Below, one piece after another: positions 44,530 to 55,031 of a stretch of 64,000 nucleotides of DNA. The notes under the pieces were generated by a model. The model saw only the letters and a program-made list of their open reading frames with translations, did no database searches and had not been told where the DNA came from. Position 1 is the stretch's first letter; the number at the start of each line of letters is the position of its first letter. This DNA is from Proteles cristata cristata (taxonomy: Eukaryota; Chordata; Mammalia; Carnivora; Hyaenidae): positions 62,001 through 126,000 of the forward strand of contig JAESUZ010002701.1 of assembly GCA_017311185.1 (NCBI GenBank), read 5' to 3'. Position numbers and translations under genes: made by a program.

Positions 44530-45095
44530 GCTCAATCAAAATGCCATAGACTAGGTAGCTTATCCATAAACTTATTTATCACGGTTCTGAAGGATGGAAA
44601 CTGGGAATCAGGGTGCCCCATGGTGGGGCTCTTGGGAGGATTCTTGTCTGGGTTGCAGAGGTTCTCCCCCCCACCCCATATCTTCACATGAGGGAGAGGA
44701 AGAGGAAGCTCTCCAGAGTCTCTCTGAAAAGGCATTTATAGGGGCGCCTGGGTGGCTTAGTCGGTTAAGCGGCCGACTTTCGCTTAGGTCATGATCTCGC
44801 GGTTCGTGGGTTCGAGCCTCGCGTCGGGCTCTGTGCTGACTGCCAGCTCAGAGCCTGGACCCTATTTCAGAGTCTGTGTCTCCCTCTCTCTGACCCTACC
44901 CTGCTCACGCTCTCTCTCTCTCTCCTAGAAATAAATAAAAATATTTTTTTTAAAAAGGCATTTATATTCATGAAGGCTCTACCCTCAAGACCTAATTACC
45001 CCTCAAAGGTCCCCAGTTAAATTCCTAAACCTCAATGTGATGGTATTAACACATGAATTTTAGGGGAAACACAAATATCCAGTCCATCACAGCAA
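44530..45095 (-). mobile_element. MaLR-type LTR split by a young SINE
   Basis: Left part (44530-44740) starts 'aaatgccatagactaggtag' and has 'cacggttctgaaggatggaa', the reverse-strand MLT1/MST order. Right part (44967-45095) has 'caagacctaattacccctca', 'cacatgaattttaggggaaa' and a terminal 'ccagtccatcacagc'. The two parts join in order across the SINE at 44741-44952. Confidence 0.75.
44741..44952 (+). mobile_element. Young-cohort CAN-SINE
   Basis: GGGGCGCCTGGGTGGCTTAG head, GGTTCGAGCCTCGCGTCGGG B box, (CT)n and a CCTAGAAATAAATAAAAATA tail. Perfect 14-bp TSD AAAAGGCATTTATA at 44727-44740 and 44953-44966. Confidence 0.96.
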
Positions 45096-45814
45096 GTCAT
45101 AAGGCAAGCTTGAGCAAAAGAGGTGAGAACTGCAAAAAAAATATAAATACCAAAACAAGACTCAATATGCCTAATGTAACTGATGCCCATAGTGACACAG
45201 CACATTCACAAAGACAAATGATTCTTCTTTCAAAGATTAGGAAAATGGGTAAGTCTCCTGTATGTTAAATTTAAAATCACAGAGAGATAATCATTTCTGT
45301 CTTTTAATCAGAGGATGGCAATCAAGATAGAAAATAAGATGGACAGTCTTGCAAGGTCTTTAAGAAATAAAATCCATAGGACCTGGCAATGTCCTGAATG
45401 TCAGAATAAGGAGAGGAGAGGAGGTGGCATATACAAAATCACTAATGGTCAATACAATAGCATACAAAGACCTAAAACATGAAAGTGAATTGGCTACATT
45501 ATCACACTTAAGTATCCCCTACATATGGCTCTTAACTACTTCTTAAGTATCCCCTACATTTGCCTCTGGCAGAGCTTGGAGGTCCATACAAAGCTAGTCA
45601 CACATTGCCCTTCAGGGACACATACTACAAGATGGATGCATCTGTGGATGAACATTAAGGGAAGCAAGGTGATAAGACAGCCCAATATACCTTAAATGCC
45701 ACAGAAGTGTTATTTTACTGATGGAGAGAAGAGAGCACTAGAACAAGGGGGGCCACATTCAGTATGGGGATGTGTCAATTCTACTAGCAGCTATACAGAT
45801 TCACTCATTCATCC
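45096..45814. other. Unassigned DNA with a 35-bp near-tandem repeat
   Basis: CTTAAGTATCCCCTACAT occurs at 45507-45524 and again at 45542-45559, a 35-bp period. No gene seen. Confidence 0.55.
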
Positions 45815-45830
45815 AGAGTGGGAGGGGTAA

Positions 45831-46040
45831 GGGCACCTGGGTGGCTCGATCAGTTAAGCATCCAACTTTGACTTAGGTCATGATCTCACAGCCCGGTCCA
45901 TGAATTGGAGCCCCACACTCTGTGTTGACAGCTCAGAGCCTGGATCCTGCTTCAGATTCTGTGTTTCCCTCACTCTCTGCCCCTCTCCCATTCATGCTGT
46001 CTCTCAAAAAATGAACACAGGTTAAAAAAAATTTTTTTAA
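45831..46040 (+). mobile_element. CAN-SINE
   Basis: GGGCACCTGGGTGGCTCGAT head, shortened B box region, CT segment, A-rich tail with T run. TSD core AGAGTGGG at 45815-45822 and 46041-46048. Confidence 0.92.
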
Positions 46041-46053
46041 AGAGTGGGTAGGG

Positions 46054-46789
46054 ACAAATAATAGGAGTTGTATAGTGACTGAGGCTGAAGTCTTCCTGCT
46101 TGGTGGACCATCAGAACATAATGATGCATCGCTGGAATAGCTTGCCCAAAGTATCTTAGTTTAGAATTTGGGAGCATCCCATATTTGTGACATGTTAGAA
46201 GTAGAAGGGAGACTCATCAGATAGACAAATGGATAGAGAAAAGGCAAAAGAAGGGGAAAAACCTTTAGCTCAGTGGTGATGCACATTGATATGGAAGAAC
46301 CACACATTTAGGTTAAAGACCTGTAGGAGTCATACCAACCAATGTTTAATTTTTATGTTGAGATCTTCTGGGGACCCTGATTTGAACAAAGAGACTATAA
46401 AAATGCAAATTACATTTGATAACATGAACAACTGGGTGGATTTGGTAATATTTTAAAAATTGGCATTGGTTTTTGTTTAGTAGTAAAATAATCCTTTGGT
46501 TATATTTAGTAAGAATTAACAGCTTTTAGAGATACACATAAACATATCATAGGGAAAATCATACAATGGTTTAAATCAAAATATAGGCCTTGTATTGTCA
46601 GTGGGTAAGAATACTGATAAAAAATAAGATTGATTGTGACTTTATAATTGTAGTTGGGTTTCAGATACACACACACACACACACACAGGCACACACGTTT
46701 TCTAGTGTCTGAAATTTTTCATAAGAAAAAATAAAATCTTACAACAAAAATTAAATTCTAATATCAGGAATTAAAACTAGATTTTCAAT
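46054..46789. other. Unassigned DNA with an (AC)n run
   Basis: Contains (AC)n at 46665-46687. The minus-strand CVCVCV frame is its translation. Otherwise unassigned. Confidence 0.55.
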
Positions 46790-47917
46790 ACAGATCTTAC
46801 AAACAGTAAAAAATAATATGAAATATTAAGGTCAATAAATTTGACTTTTAGGTCAAATACACGTATTTTTGAAAATGAAAACTTACCAAAAATGACAAGA
46901 AAAAATAGAAAACCTAAATAGTCCTATGTAAAATAAATTCATTAATACCCTAAACAACTCAAATTTTATGCACACGTTTCCAAATGAATTACCATAAATG
47001 TTAAGAAATAGCAAGAAATATAAAAAATGCTCTTAGAAAACAAAAAAAAAAGTGAGAACACTTCCTAATTCCTTTCATAAAACTAAGTTAATCTTCATAG
47101 TACAATCTGACAAGAACATTAGCGGAAAATTCCAGAAGAATATTTTAACATAGATATAAATACTTTTAATATATGAAAGATTATATATTATAGTCAATTG
47201 GAACTTATTCCAAAAATTTCAGAGTGGCTTAACTCTGTTTTTACACAATTTTTTTTAATGTTTAGTTTTGAAAGACAGACACAGAACACAAGTCGGAGAA
47301 GAACAGAGAGACATAGGGACGGAGGATCTGAAACGGGCGCTGAGCTGACAGCAGAGATCCAAATGTAAGGCTCAAACTCATGAACCAAGAGATCATGACC
47401 TGAGCTGAAGTTGAATGCTTAACCAACTGAGCCACCCAGGTGCCCCATGAGTGGTTTAACATTTTTAAAATTATCATAATTCATCACATATGAATAAGAA
47501 ATAAGATATTTTTGAGATATTCTAAAAAACAGTGTTTGATGAAATTAATCACCCATTAATTTCACAATATAGATGTAAAAGAGAATTTATAATATGATAA
47601 AGTATTAAAAGTCTACTGTTAATTTTATATTTTTCCATGAATTATCAAAAGCACCCTCTGAAATGACAGTCCCAGAAGTATCTTGCTCTCACCACTTGTA
47701 TTGTTTTACAAAATGTCCCAGCCAATGTAATAGGGCAAAAAGAAGTATAAAATTGAGAGAAAGAAACCTCTATTTATAGATCACTTGACCATATAGAGAA
47801 ATTTCAAGAGTATTTTCTGGCAAACTCCAGAAATTACTAAGGGAATTGAGCATCTAGTTCTATAAAAGTAAAAAAAACAAAAACAAGCAAAAACTTTACA
47901 TGTATATACTAGCATTA
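46790..47917 (+). mobile_element. Ancient LINE-1 ORF2, first part (host of nested stack)
   Basis: Decayed L1M-type ORF2. 46860-47230 corresponds to the segment before the reverse transcriptase ('gaaaacctaaatagtcctat', 'cattagcggaaaattccaga'). 47520-47600 has 'tttgatgaaattaatcaccc'. 47680-47840 covers the active-site block (a 'tctatttatagatcacttga' version of the catalytic motif). Interrupted at 47234-47448 by a SINE. At 47918 it is broken by the full-length LINE-1 and resumes at 55032. Confidence 0.65.
47234..47446 (-). mobile_element. CAN-SINE (older type)
   Basis: Reverse copy, 'ttttttttaatgtttagttttg' start to 'gccacccaggtgcccc'. 12-bp TSD with one mismatch, GAGTGGCTTAAC (47222-47233) against GAGTGGTTTAAC (47449-47460). 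Confidence 0.92.
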
Positions 47918-47932
47918 AGAATTAGAAAAGGG

Positions 47933-49627
47933 AAGGGAGGGAGCAAGATGGCGGAGAAGGAAGGAGCTCCGTACTTGCGCTCGCGCCCATACATCACACT
48001 GAAAAGATCTGAAGCCATTGGAAACCTTACAAAACCTGAGAGATTGGGAGAAAAAGGACGCAGAATCCACTGAGAGAGGCTTCTAACGTGAGTGCGAACT
48101 GGGGAAGACAAAATTGGGTGGGGATTTGAGACTCCAGGGTGGGAGGTGATCCCCCTCTACCCTCTACGGGGAGTGAGAGGGGAAAAGGAGAGAGTCCAAA
48201 ACAGAAAAACCTCCGCTCGGGGGGGGTGGGGAAAAAGCCTCCGCTCGGTGCATAGAAAGACTGTACTTGCCAAATACCTGCACGCCAGGTCCCCTCGTGC
48301 CTACTGGTCCCGTGGGGGACTGAGCACACAAACTGCTGCTTTGTGCTGTTCCTGGAGGCTGGACTTCAGAGCAGGGGCGCGCCTGCCGCCATTGTAGTTC
48401 CCGGGTGGCTGGGGCCCCTGAAAGAGACGCGAAGACACCAGGCGTCCGCGCTCCTGGCTGGCGGGAACTCGAGAGGGAAGGCAAAGAAATAAAAACCTGG
48501 TAATTAGCCTGTGAGTTCGTGTTTCAGGTGACGAGCCATAGAGAGACCCGGTTTTCCTCACTCCAGCGGGCTAGGCGCACCCGGCAGACAAGCCCCCACG
48601 CATGCGCACCAGCCCGACCCAGAGAAGGAAGCAGCGATCCTGACTCCACCCCCAGAACTCGGCAGGGGGCCTGGAATTGCCCCATGGGGGTTGCCTGGGA
48701 AGCTATGTCTAAGGCAATTTCAGCGGGGCACGCGGACGGGGATTTGGAGACTGGGACTGGCCTGGGTTGAAGAGTGCAACCAACTTCGGCTGCGCCCCCG
48801 GAACGGGGAGTTGACACGCCAAAAAAAAAAAAAAAGCGAGGTGCAGCGCGGGGTTCAAGAAGGGACTGGAGCACCGTCACTCTCCTCCCCACAACTGCCA
48901 AGGCAGAGCTCCCGCCTGAGGCATCGGATCATGCCACGCCCATCACGCCTGAGAGGTGCCCTCCTCTTTTTTTTCTTTTTTCTTCTTCTTTCTCTTTTCT
49001 CCCTTTTTTCCCCAGAACACTGACCTAATTAACTCTGGTCTCTGGCTTGCTTAACGAATCACAACGAGTCCATTCTGTAAATGTAAATTCTACACCTACA
49101 GACATTTTCATCTCGTTCTCTCAGGAGTACTTAGACTATATAGTTTCTCTGGATAATTCCAGCATCCTTGTCTCACCTATCCAACCATATTCTACCCTTT
49201 ACCTCTTAGAAAAAAGCTTCTTCTCCCTTCTGCCTGTTCATTCTATTTCCAATTTTGCCTCATCCTGCCCTGCCTTCTCTTTCCCTATGCTCTTCAACCA
49301 GCACTGCATACACACGGCTATTTAACTGTAGCTGGGAAATCCAGGTATATGCTTTAAACCGTTCTTTGTCCATTGGTTTTCTTCTTTTCTCCTTTTCTTT
49401 TCCCTTTTTTGACCCTTTTATGTATTTTATACTCCCTATTATTTGCCCTCCCTCCTCCGTCTTCTCTCTTAATTTTTTCGTTTTCCCCCTCGCTTTGCAT
49501 GTTAGTTGAATTAGCCTGTGCGTTTGCGTGCTCCTGCCCCCTGTGTGTTTGTCTGTCTGTTTTCTTTTCCAGGGCTACCTCAAGAAACAAGCCAGAGTAC
49601 ACAAGGTGGAGAGTCCCAAATATCACT
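47933..49627 (+). promoter_or_regulatory. LINE-1 5' UTR with internal promoter
   Basis: The element starts with a GGGAGGGAGCAAGATGGCGG-type sequence. AAGATGGCGG at 47945-47954 matches a YY1 site, the signal that places transcription start in primate LINE-1s; here its role is inferred. 48150-48960 is GC- and CpG-richer than anything else in the window. Pyrimidine tracts follow (48960-49015 and 49375-49510). Many 80-125-codon frames on both strands at 48027-48901 reflect GC content, not genes. Confidence 0.75.
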
Positions 49628-50703
49628 ATGAATAGGAAAATAAAATAACTAAGGTCCCAACAAGAGTGACCGAGGGATACCATTCAAAAAACAATCTCTG
49701 AAAGGATAGGCCGTGAAAGGTCAAAGAGTCTTCTTGGATATAGCAATGCTCATAGAAACAGAGAGCATAACAGGTCTTTAAAACCAACCAGAGCCAGAAA
49801 GCTAACTAAAATGATGAAATGAAAGAGCTCTCCTCCAAAGAAACTCCAAGAAGAAATGACAGCTAATGAACTGCTCAAAACAGATATCAGCAGCATAAGT
49901 GAACAAGATTTTAGAATAATAATGGTGAAATTAATAGCAGGGCTTGAAAAAAACATAGGCGACATCAAAGAAACTATGGCTACAGACAGAATGGAAAATA
50001 AAAATAGGCATGAAGAATTAAAAAATGTGATAAATGAGATACATAATAAATTAGAGGCCTCAATGCACGGATTGAAGAGGCAGAAAGGAGAATAAGTGAT
50101 TTAGAAGACACCATTATAGAAAAACAAGAAGCTGACAAAAAAAGAGACAAACTGATCCAGGAATAGGAAAGAAGAATTCGAGAGCTCAGCGACACAGTCA
50201 AACGCAACAATATCCGTATCATAGGAATCCCAGAAGGGGAAGAGAGAGGGAAAGGTGCTGAAGGAGTCCTGGAACAAATTATAGCAGAGAACTTCCCCGA
50301 CCTGGGGAAGGAAGTCAATGTGGAAATACAAGAGGCTCAGAGGACTCCTCTCAGACGTAACTTGAATCGATCTTCTGCACAACATATCATCATAAAAATG
50401 GCAAAATACAAGGACAAAGAGAGAATTTTGAAAGCAGCTAGGGAGAAAAGGACCCTCACATACAAAGGGAAACCCATCAGAGTGGTGACAGACCTATCTA
50501 CTGAAACGTGGCAGGCCAGAAAGGAATGGCAAGAGATCTTCAATGTGATGAACAGTAAAAATATGCAGCCAAGTATCCTCTATCCAGCAAGCCTGTCATT
50601 CAAAATAGAAGGAGAGATAAAAACCTTTCCAAACAAACAGAAATTGAAAGAATTTGTCACCACGAAGCCTGCCCTACAAGAAATCCTGAGGGGGATGCTG
50701 TGA
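49628..50703 (+). pseudogene. LINE-1 ORF1 (RNA-binding chaperone), broken
   Basis: Would encode the LINE-1 RNA-binding protein of about 358 residues. One frame runs from ATG 49628 with LINE-1 ORF1-like text. Premature stops are at 49646 (TAA, codon 7), 49667 (TGA) and 49820 (TGA). The open piece 49856-50095 covers the start of the coiled coil (heptad-like I/L spacing). A frameshift near 50060 moves to the frame of 50071-50703, with a TAG at 50164. The piece from 50320 to the TGA at 50701 covers the RNA-binding and C-terminal domains (IIIKMAKYKDKERILKAARE near the start). The C-terminal part has been open since insertion; function is lost. ORF2 starts 46 bp downstream, the usual bicistronic layout. 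Confidence 0.93.
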
Positions 50704-50749
50704 AGGAAAGGTTGCAAGGAACAAAGATTCCAGAGACACCACCACAAAC

Positions 50750-53700
50750 ATGAACCCTACAAAAGATACAAAGACTCTAAACCCACATATTTCAATAATA
50801 ACACTGAATGCAAATGGGCTGAATGCTCCAATCAAAAGACACAGGGTAGCAGAATGGATGAAAAAACAAAATCCATCTATATGCTATCTACAAGAAACTC
50901 ATTTTAGACGGAAGATACCTTCAGATTAAAAGTAAGGGGATGGAGAAATATATATCATGCTACAGGAAATCAAAGAAAGCCAGAGTAGCGATAATTATAT
51001 CAGACAAACAGGACTTTAAATTAAAGACAATCACAAGAGATGAAGAAGGGCACTACATAATAATTACAGGGTCCATCCATCAGGAAGAACTAACGATCAT
51101 AAATGTCTACGCACCGAATATGGGAGCACCTAAATATCTAAAACAATTAATCACAAGCAGAAACAAGCTTCTAGATAAGAATGTGCTAATAGCAGGGGAC
51201 TTTAATACTCCGCTTACAGCAATGGATAGGTCAACCAGACAGAAAATCACTAAAGAAATAATGGACTTGAAAGATACATTGGACCAGATGGACCTGACGG
51301 ATATATTTAGAACTTTACATCCTGAGGCCAGAGAATTTACTTTCTTCTCAAGTGCGCATGGCACATTCTCCAAGATAGATCACATACTGGGACATAAAGC
51401 AGCCCTCAATAAGTATAAAAGAATAGAGATCATACCATGCACACTCTCAGATCACAATGCTTTGAAACTTGAAATCAATTACAGGAAGAAGTCTGGAAAA
51501 CCTCCAAAAACAAGGAGGTTAAAGAACACCCTTCTAAAGAATGAATGGGCCAATCAGGCGATTAGAGATGAAATTAAAAAAATATATGGAAACAAATGAA
51601 AATGAAAACACAACAATTCAAAATCTATGGGATGCGGCCAAGGCAGTCCTAAGAGGAAAGTACATTGCTCTCCAGGCCTATTTCAAGAGATTAGAAAAAG
51701 CGCAAGTGCAAAATCTAACAGCTCACCTAAAGGAACTAGAGGCAGAGCAACAAGAACGCCCTAAACCCAGTAGAAGAAGAGAAATCGTAAAAATTAGAGC
51801 AGAAATAAACAACATAGAGACCAAAGAAACAATTGAACAGATCAATGAAACCAAGAGTTGGTTTTTTGAAAAGGTAAGCAAAATTGACAAACCTTTAGCC
51901 AGACTTATCCAAAAGAGAGAGTACCCAAATAGACAAAATTATGAATGAAAATGGACTTATTACAACCAACCCCTCAGAAATACAAGCAATTATCAGGGAA
52001 TACTATGAAAAATTATATGTCAACAAATTGGACAACTTAGAAGAAATGGACAAATTCCTAAACACACACTCACTACCAAAATTCACACGGGAAGAAATAG
52101 AAAACCTGAACAGACCCATAACAAGTGAAGAAATCGAATCAGTGATCAAATATCTCCCAACAAATAAGAGCCCTGGACCTGATGGCTTCCCTGGGGAATT
52201 CTACCAGACATTTAAAACAGAATTAATCCCAATTCTTCTCAAGCTATTCCAAAAAATAGAAAGCGAAGGAAAATTCCTGGACTCATTTTACGAAGCCAGC
52301 ATCACTCTGATTCCCAAGCCAGACAGAGATCCAGCAAAAAAGAGAACTACAGGCCAATATCCTTGATGAATATGGATGCAAAAATCCTCAACAAGATCCT
52401 TGCAAATCGAATCCAGCAGCACATAAAAAGACTCATTCACCAAGATCAAGTGGCATTCATTCCTGTGTTACAGGGCTGGTTCAACATTCGCAAATCAATC
52501 AGTGTGATACATCATATCAATAAAAGAAAAGATAAAAACCATATGATCCTGTCAATAGATGCAGAAAAAGCATTTGACAAAATACAGCATCCTTCTTAAT
52601 AAAGACTCTAGAGAAAGTCGGGATAGAAGGAACTTACTTAAATATCATCAAAGCCATATGAGAAGCCTTCAGCTAACATCATCCTCAATGGGGAAAAACT
52701 GAGAGCTTTCCCCGAGATCAGGAACACGACAGGGATGTCCACTCTCACCACTGTTGTTTAACATAGTGCTGCAAGTCCTAGAGTCAGCCATCAGACAACA
52801 AAGGAAATCAAAGGCATCAGAATTGGCAAAGAGGAAGTCAAACTTTCACTCTTCACAGAGGACATGATACTCTACATAGAAAACCCGACAGACTCCACCA
52901 GAAGCCTACTAGAACTGATTCAAGAATTCAGCCAAGTTGCAGGGTACAAAATCAACGTACAGAAACCAATTGCATTTTTATACACCAACAATGAAGCAAC
53001 AGAAAGAGAAATCAAGAAACTGATCCCATTCACAATTGCACAAAAAGCCATAAAATACCTCGGAATAAACCTAACCAAGGATACAGGAGATCTGTATGAT
53101 GAAAACTATAGAAAACTTATGAAGGAAATTGAAGAAGACACAAAGAAATAGAAAAACATTCCATGCTCATGGATAGGAAGAATAAATATATTTAAGATGT
53201 CATTACTACCCAAAGCACTCCACACATTCAATGCAATCCCAATCAAAATTGCACCAGCATACTTCTCAAAACTAGAACTATCCAAAAATTTGTATGGAAC
53301 CACAAAAGACCCTGAATAGCCAAAGTAATACTGAAAAACAAAACCAAAACGGGAGATATCACCATCCCGGACTTTAGCCTCTACTACAAAGCTGTCATCA
53401 TCAAGACAGTATGGTATTGGCACAAAAACAGACACATAGACCAATGGAACAGAACTGAGAACTCAGAAGTGGACCCAAAAGTATACAGCCAACTGATCTT
53501 TGACAAAGCAGGATGAATATCCCATGGAAAAAAGACAGCCTTTTTTTTTTTAATGTTTTATTTATTTCTAGGAGGGAGAGAGAGAGACAGCATGAGCAGG
53601 GGAGGGCCAGAGAGAGGGAGTCACAGACTGAAACAGGCTCCAGGCTCTGAGCTGGCAGTCAGCACAGAGCCCGACGCGGGCTCGAACCCACGAACCGCGA

Positions 53701-54700
53701 GATCATGACCTAAGCGAAAGTTGGACGCTTAACCGACTAAGCCACCCAGGTGCCCCAAAAAGACAGCCTTTTTAACAGATGGTGTTGGGAGAACTGGACA
53801 GCAACATGCAGAAGAATGAAACTAGATCATTTTCTCACACCATACACAAAAATAAATTCAAAATGGATAAAGGACCTGAAAGTGAGACAGGAAACTATCA
53901 ACACCCTAGAGGAGAAAGCAGGAAACAACCTCCTTGACCTCCACCGCAGCAACTTCTTACTTGACACATCCCCAAAAACAAGGGAGTCAAGAGCAAAAAT
54001 AAACTGCTGGGACCTCCTCAAGATTAAAAGGTTCTGCACAGCCAAGGAAACAACCCAGAAAATTAATAGGCAACCAACAGAATGGGAAAAGATAGTTGCA
54101 AATGACATATCAGATAAAGGGTTAATATCCAGAATCTATAAGGAACTCACCAAACTACACCCCCAAAAAACAAACAACCCAGTGAAGAAATGGGCAGAAG
54201 ATATGAACAGACACTTCTCCAAAGAGGACATCCAAATGGCCAACAGACACATGAAACGATGCTCAGCATCGCTCCTCATCAGGGAAATACAAATCAAAAC
54301 CACACTGAGATACCACCTCACGCCAGTCAGAGTGGCTAAAATGAGCCAATCAGAGAACTCTAGGTGCTGGCGAGGATGTGGAGAAACGGGCACCCTCCTA
54401 CATTGTTGGTGGGAATGTAAACTGATACAGCCCCTCTGGAAAACAGTGTGGAGGTTCCTCAGGAAACTAACCATAGAACTCCCCTAGGACCCAGCCATAG
54501 CACTGCTAGGAATTTACCCAAGGGATACAGAAATGCTGATGCATAGGAGCACATGGACCCCAATGTTCATAGCAGCACTCTCCACAATAGCTAAAATATG
54601 GAAAGAGCCTAAGTGTCCATCAACAGATGAATGGATCAAGAAGATGTGGTTTATCTATACCATGGAATACTACATGGCAATGAGAAACATTGAAATCTGA
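50750..54700 (+). pseudogene. LINE-1 ORF2 (endonuclease/reverse transcriptase), broken
   Basis: ATG at 50750 begins an APE-type endonuclease: NANGLNAP near residue 20, QETH at about 50892, then two frameshifts near 50900 and 50970. The open piece 50940-51599 holds NVYAPN, GDFNTP, SKIDHIL and SDHNAL, the endonuclease motifs in order. A shift near 51590 leads to the piece 51541-51948, another near 51940 to 51941-52366, and another near 52360 to 52363-52599 (start of the reverse transcriptase, ending in a DAEKAFDKI block). The expected F-A-D-D active site reads F-T-E-D at 52852-52863, so one catalytic Asp is Glu. A TAG at 53149 follows. A SINE interrupts at 53546-53756. The C-terminal piece (to the TAG at 54485) includes a Cys/His cluster at 54365-54418 (C-x3-C-x7-HCWWEC). 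Reading continues past it to the TGA at 54698. Enzyme lost. Confidence 0.95.
53546..53756 (-). mobile_element. Young-cohort CAN-SINE inside LINE-1 ORF2
   Basis: Reverse copy with young-cohort blocks, one base shorter at the B box (GACGCGGGCTCGAACCC). Perfect 17-bp TSD AAAAAGACAGCCTTTTT at 53529-53545 and 53757-53773. It separates the C-terminal ORF2 frame from the reverse-transcriptase part; the frame at 53750-54487 begins in the SINE head and repeat. Confidence 0.97.
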
Positions 54701-54995
54701 CCATGTGTAGCAACATGGATGGACCTTGAGGGTGTTATGCTGAGCGAAATAAGTCAGGCAGATAAGGACAAATACCATATGTTTGCGCGTATAGGAGGAT
54801 TATGAGGAACTTGACAGAGGAACAAGGGGGAGAAGAAGGTGGGAAATGGTGGGGGAAAGGGAGAGAAGCAAACCAGGAGACTCTTGAATGATGACAAAAA
54901 CTGACGACTGATGGATGTGGGGGAGAGGGTGGATGGTCATGGAGGAGGGCACTTGTGGAGATGAGCACTGAGTGTTATGTGGAAACTAATTTGAC

Positions 54996-55001
54996 AATAA
55001 A
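54996..55001 (+). terminator. LINE-1 polyadenylation signal AATAAA
   Basis: AATAAA about 10 bp before the A tail that ends at the right TSD of the full-length LINE-1. Confidence 0.85.
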
Positions 55002-55031
55002 CTATTAGAAAAAAAAAGAATTGGAAAATGG

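Larger units (their letters stand above)
47933..55016 (+). mobile_element. Full-length LINE-1 (about 6.86 kb without the nested SINE)
   Basis: Complete structure: GC-rich 5' UTR (47933-49627), ORF1 (49628-50703), a 46-bp spacer, ORF2 (50750-54700), 3' UTR and A tail. TSD of 12-15 bp, AGAATTAGAAAAGGG (47918-47932) against AGAATTGGAAAATGG (55017-55031), two mismatches. ORF1 has four premature stops and a frameshift. ORF2 has several frameshifts, internal stops, an altered active-site motif and a SINE insertion at 53546. Hence autonomously dead. Younger than its host LINE-1, older than its SINE. Confidence 0.95.

Noticed and set aside
48027..49028. Cluster of overlapping 80-125-codon frames on both strands
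   Set aside because: All fall in the GC-rich LINE-1 5' UTR, where stop codons are rare by composition. No domains or conserved start.
50320..50703. 127-codon frame as an independent gene
   Set aside because: It is the C-terminal part of LINE-1 ORF1; the upstream part carries stops and a frameshift.
53750..54487. 245-codon frame as an independent gene
   Set aside because: It is the C-terminal part of LINE-1 ORF2, starting in the duplicated target site of a nested SINE.
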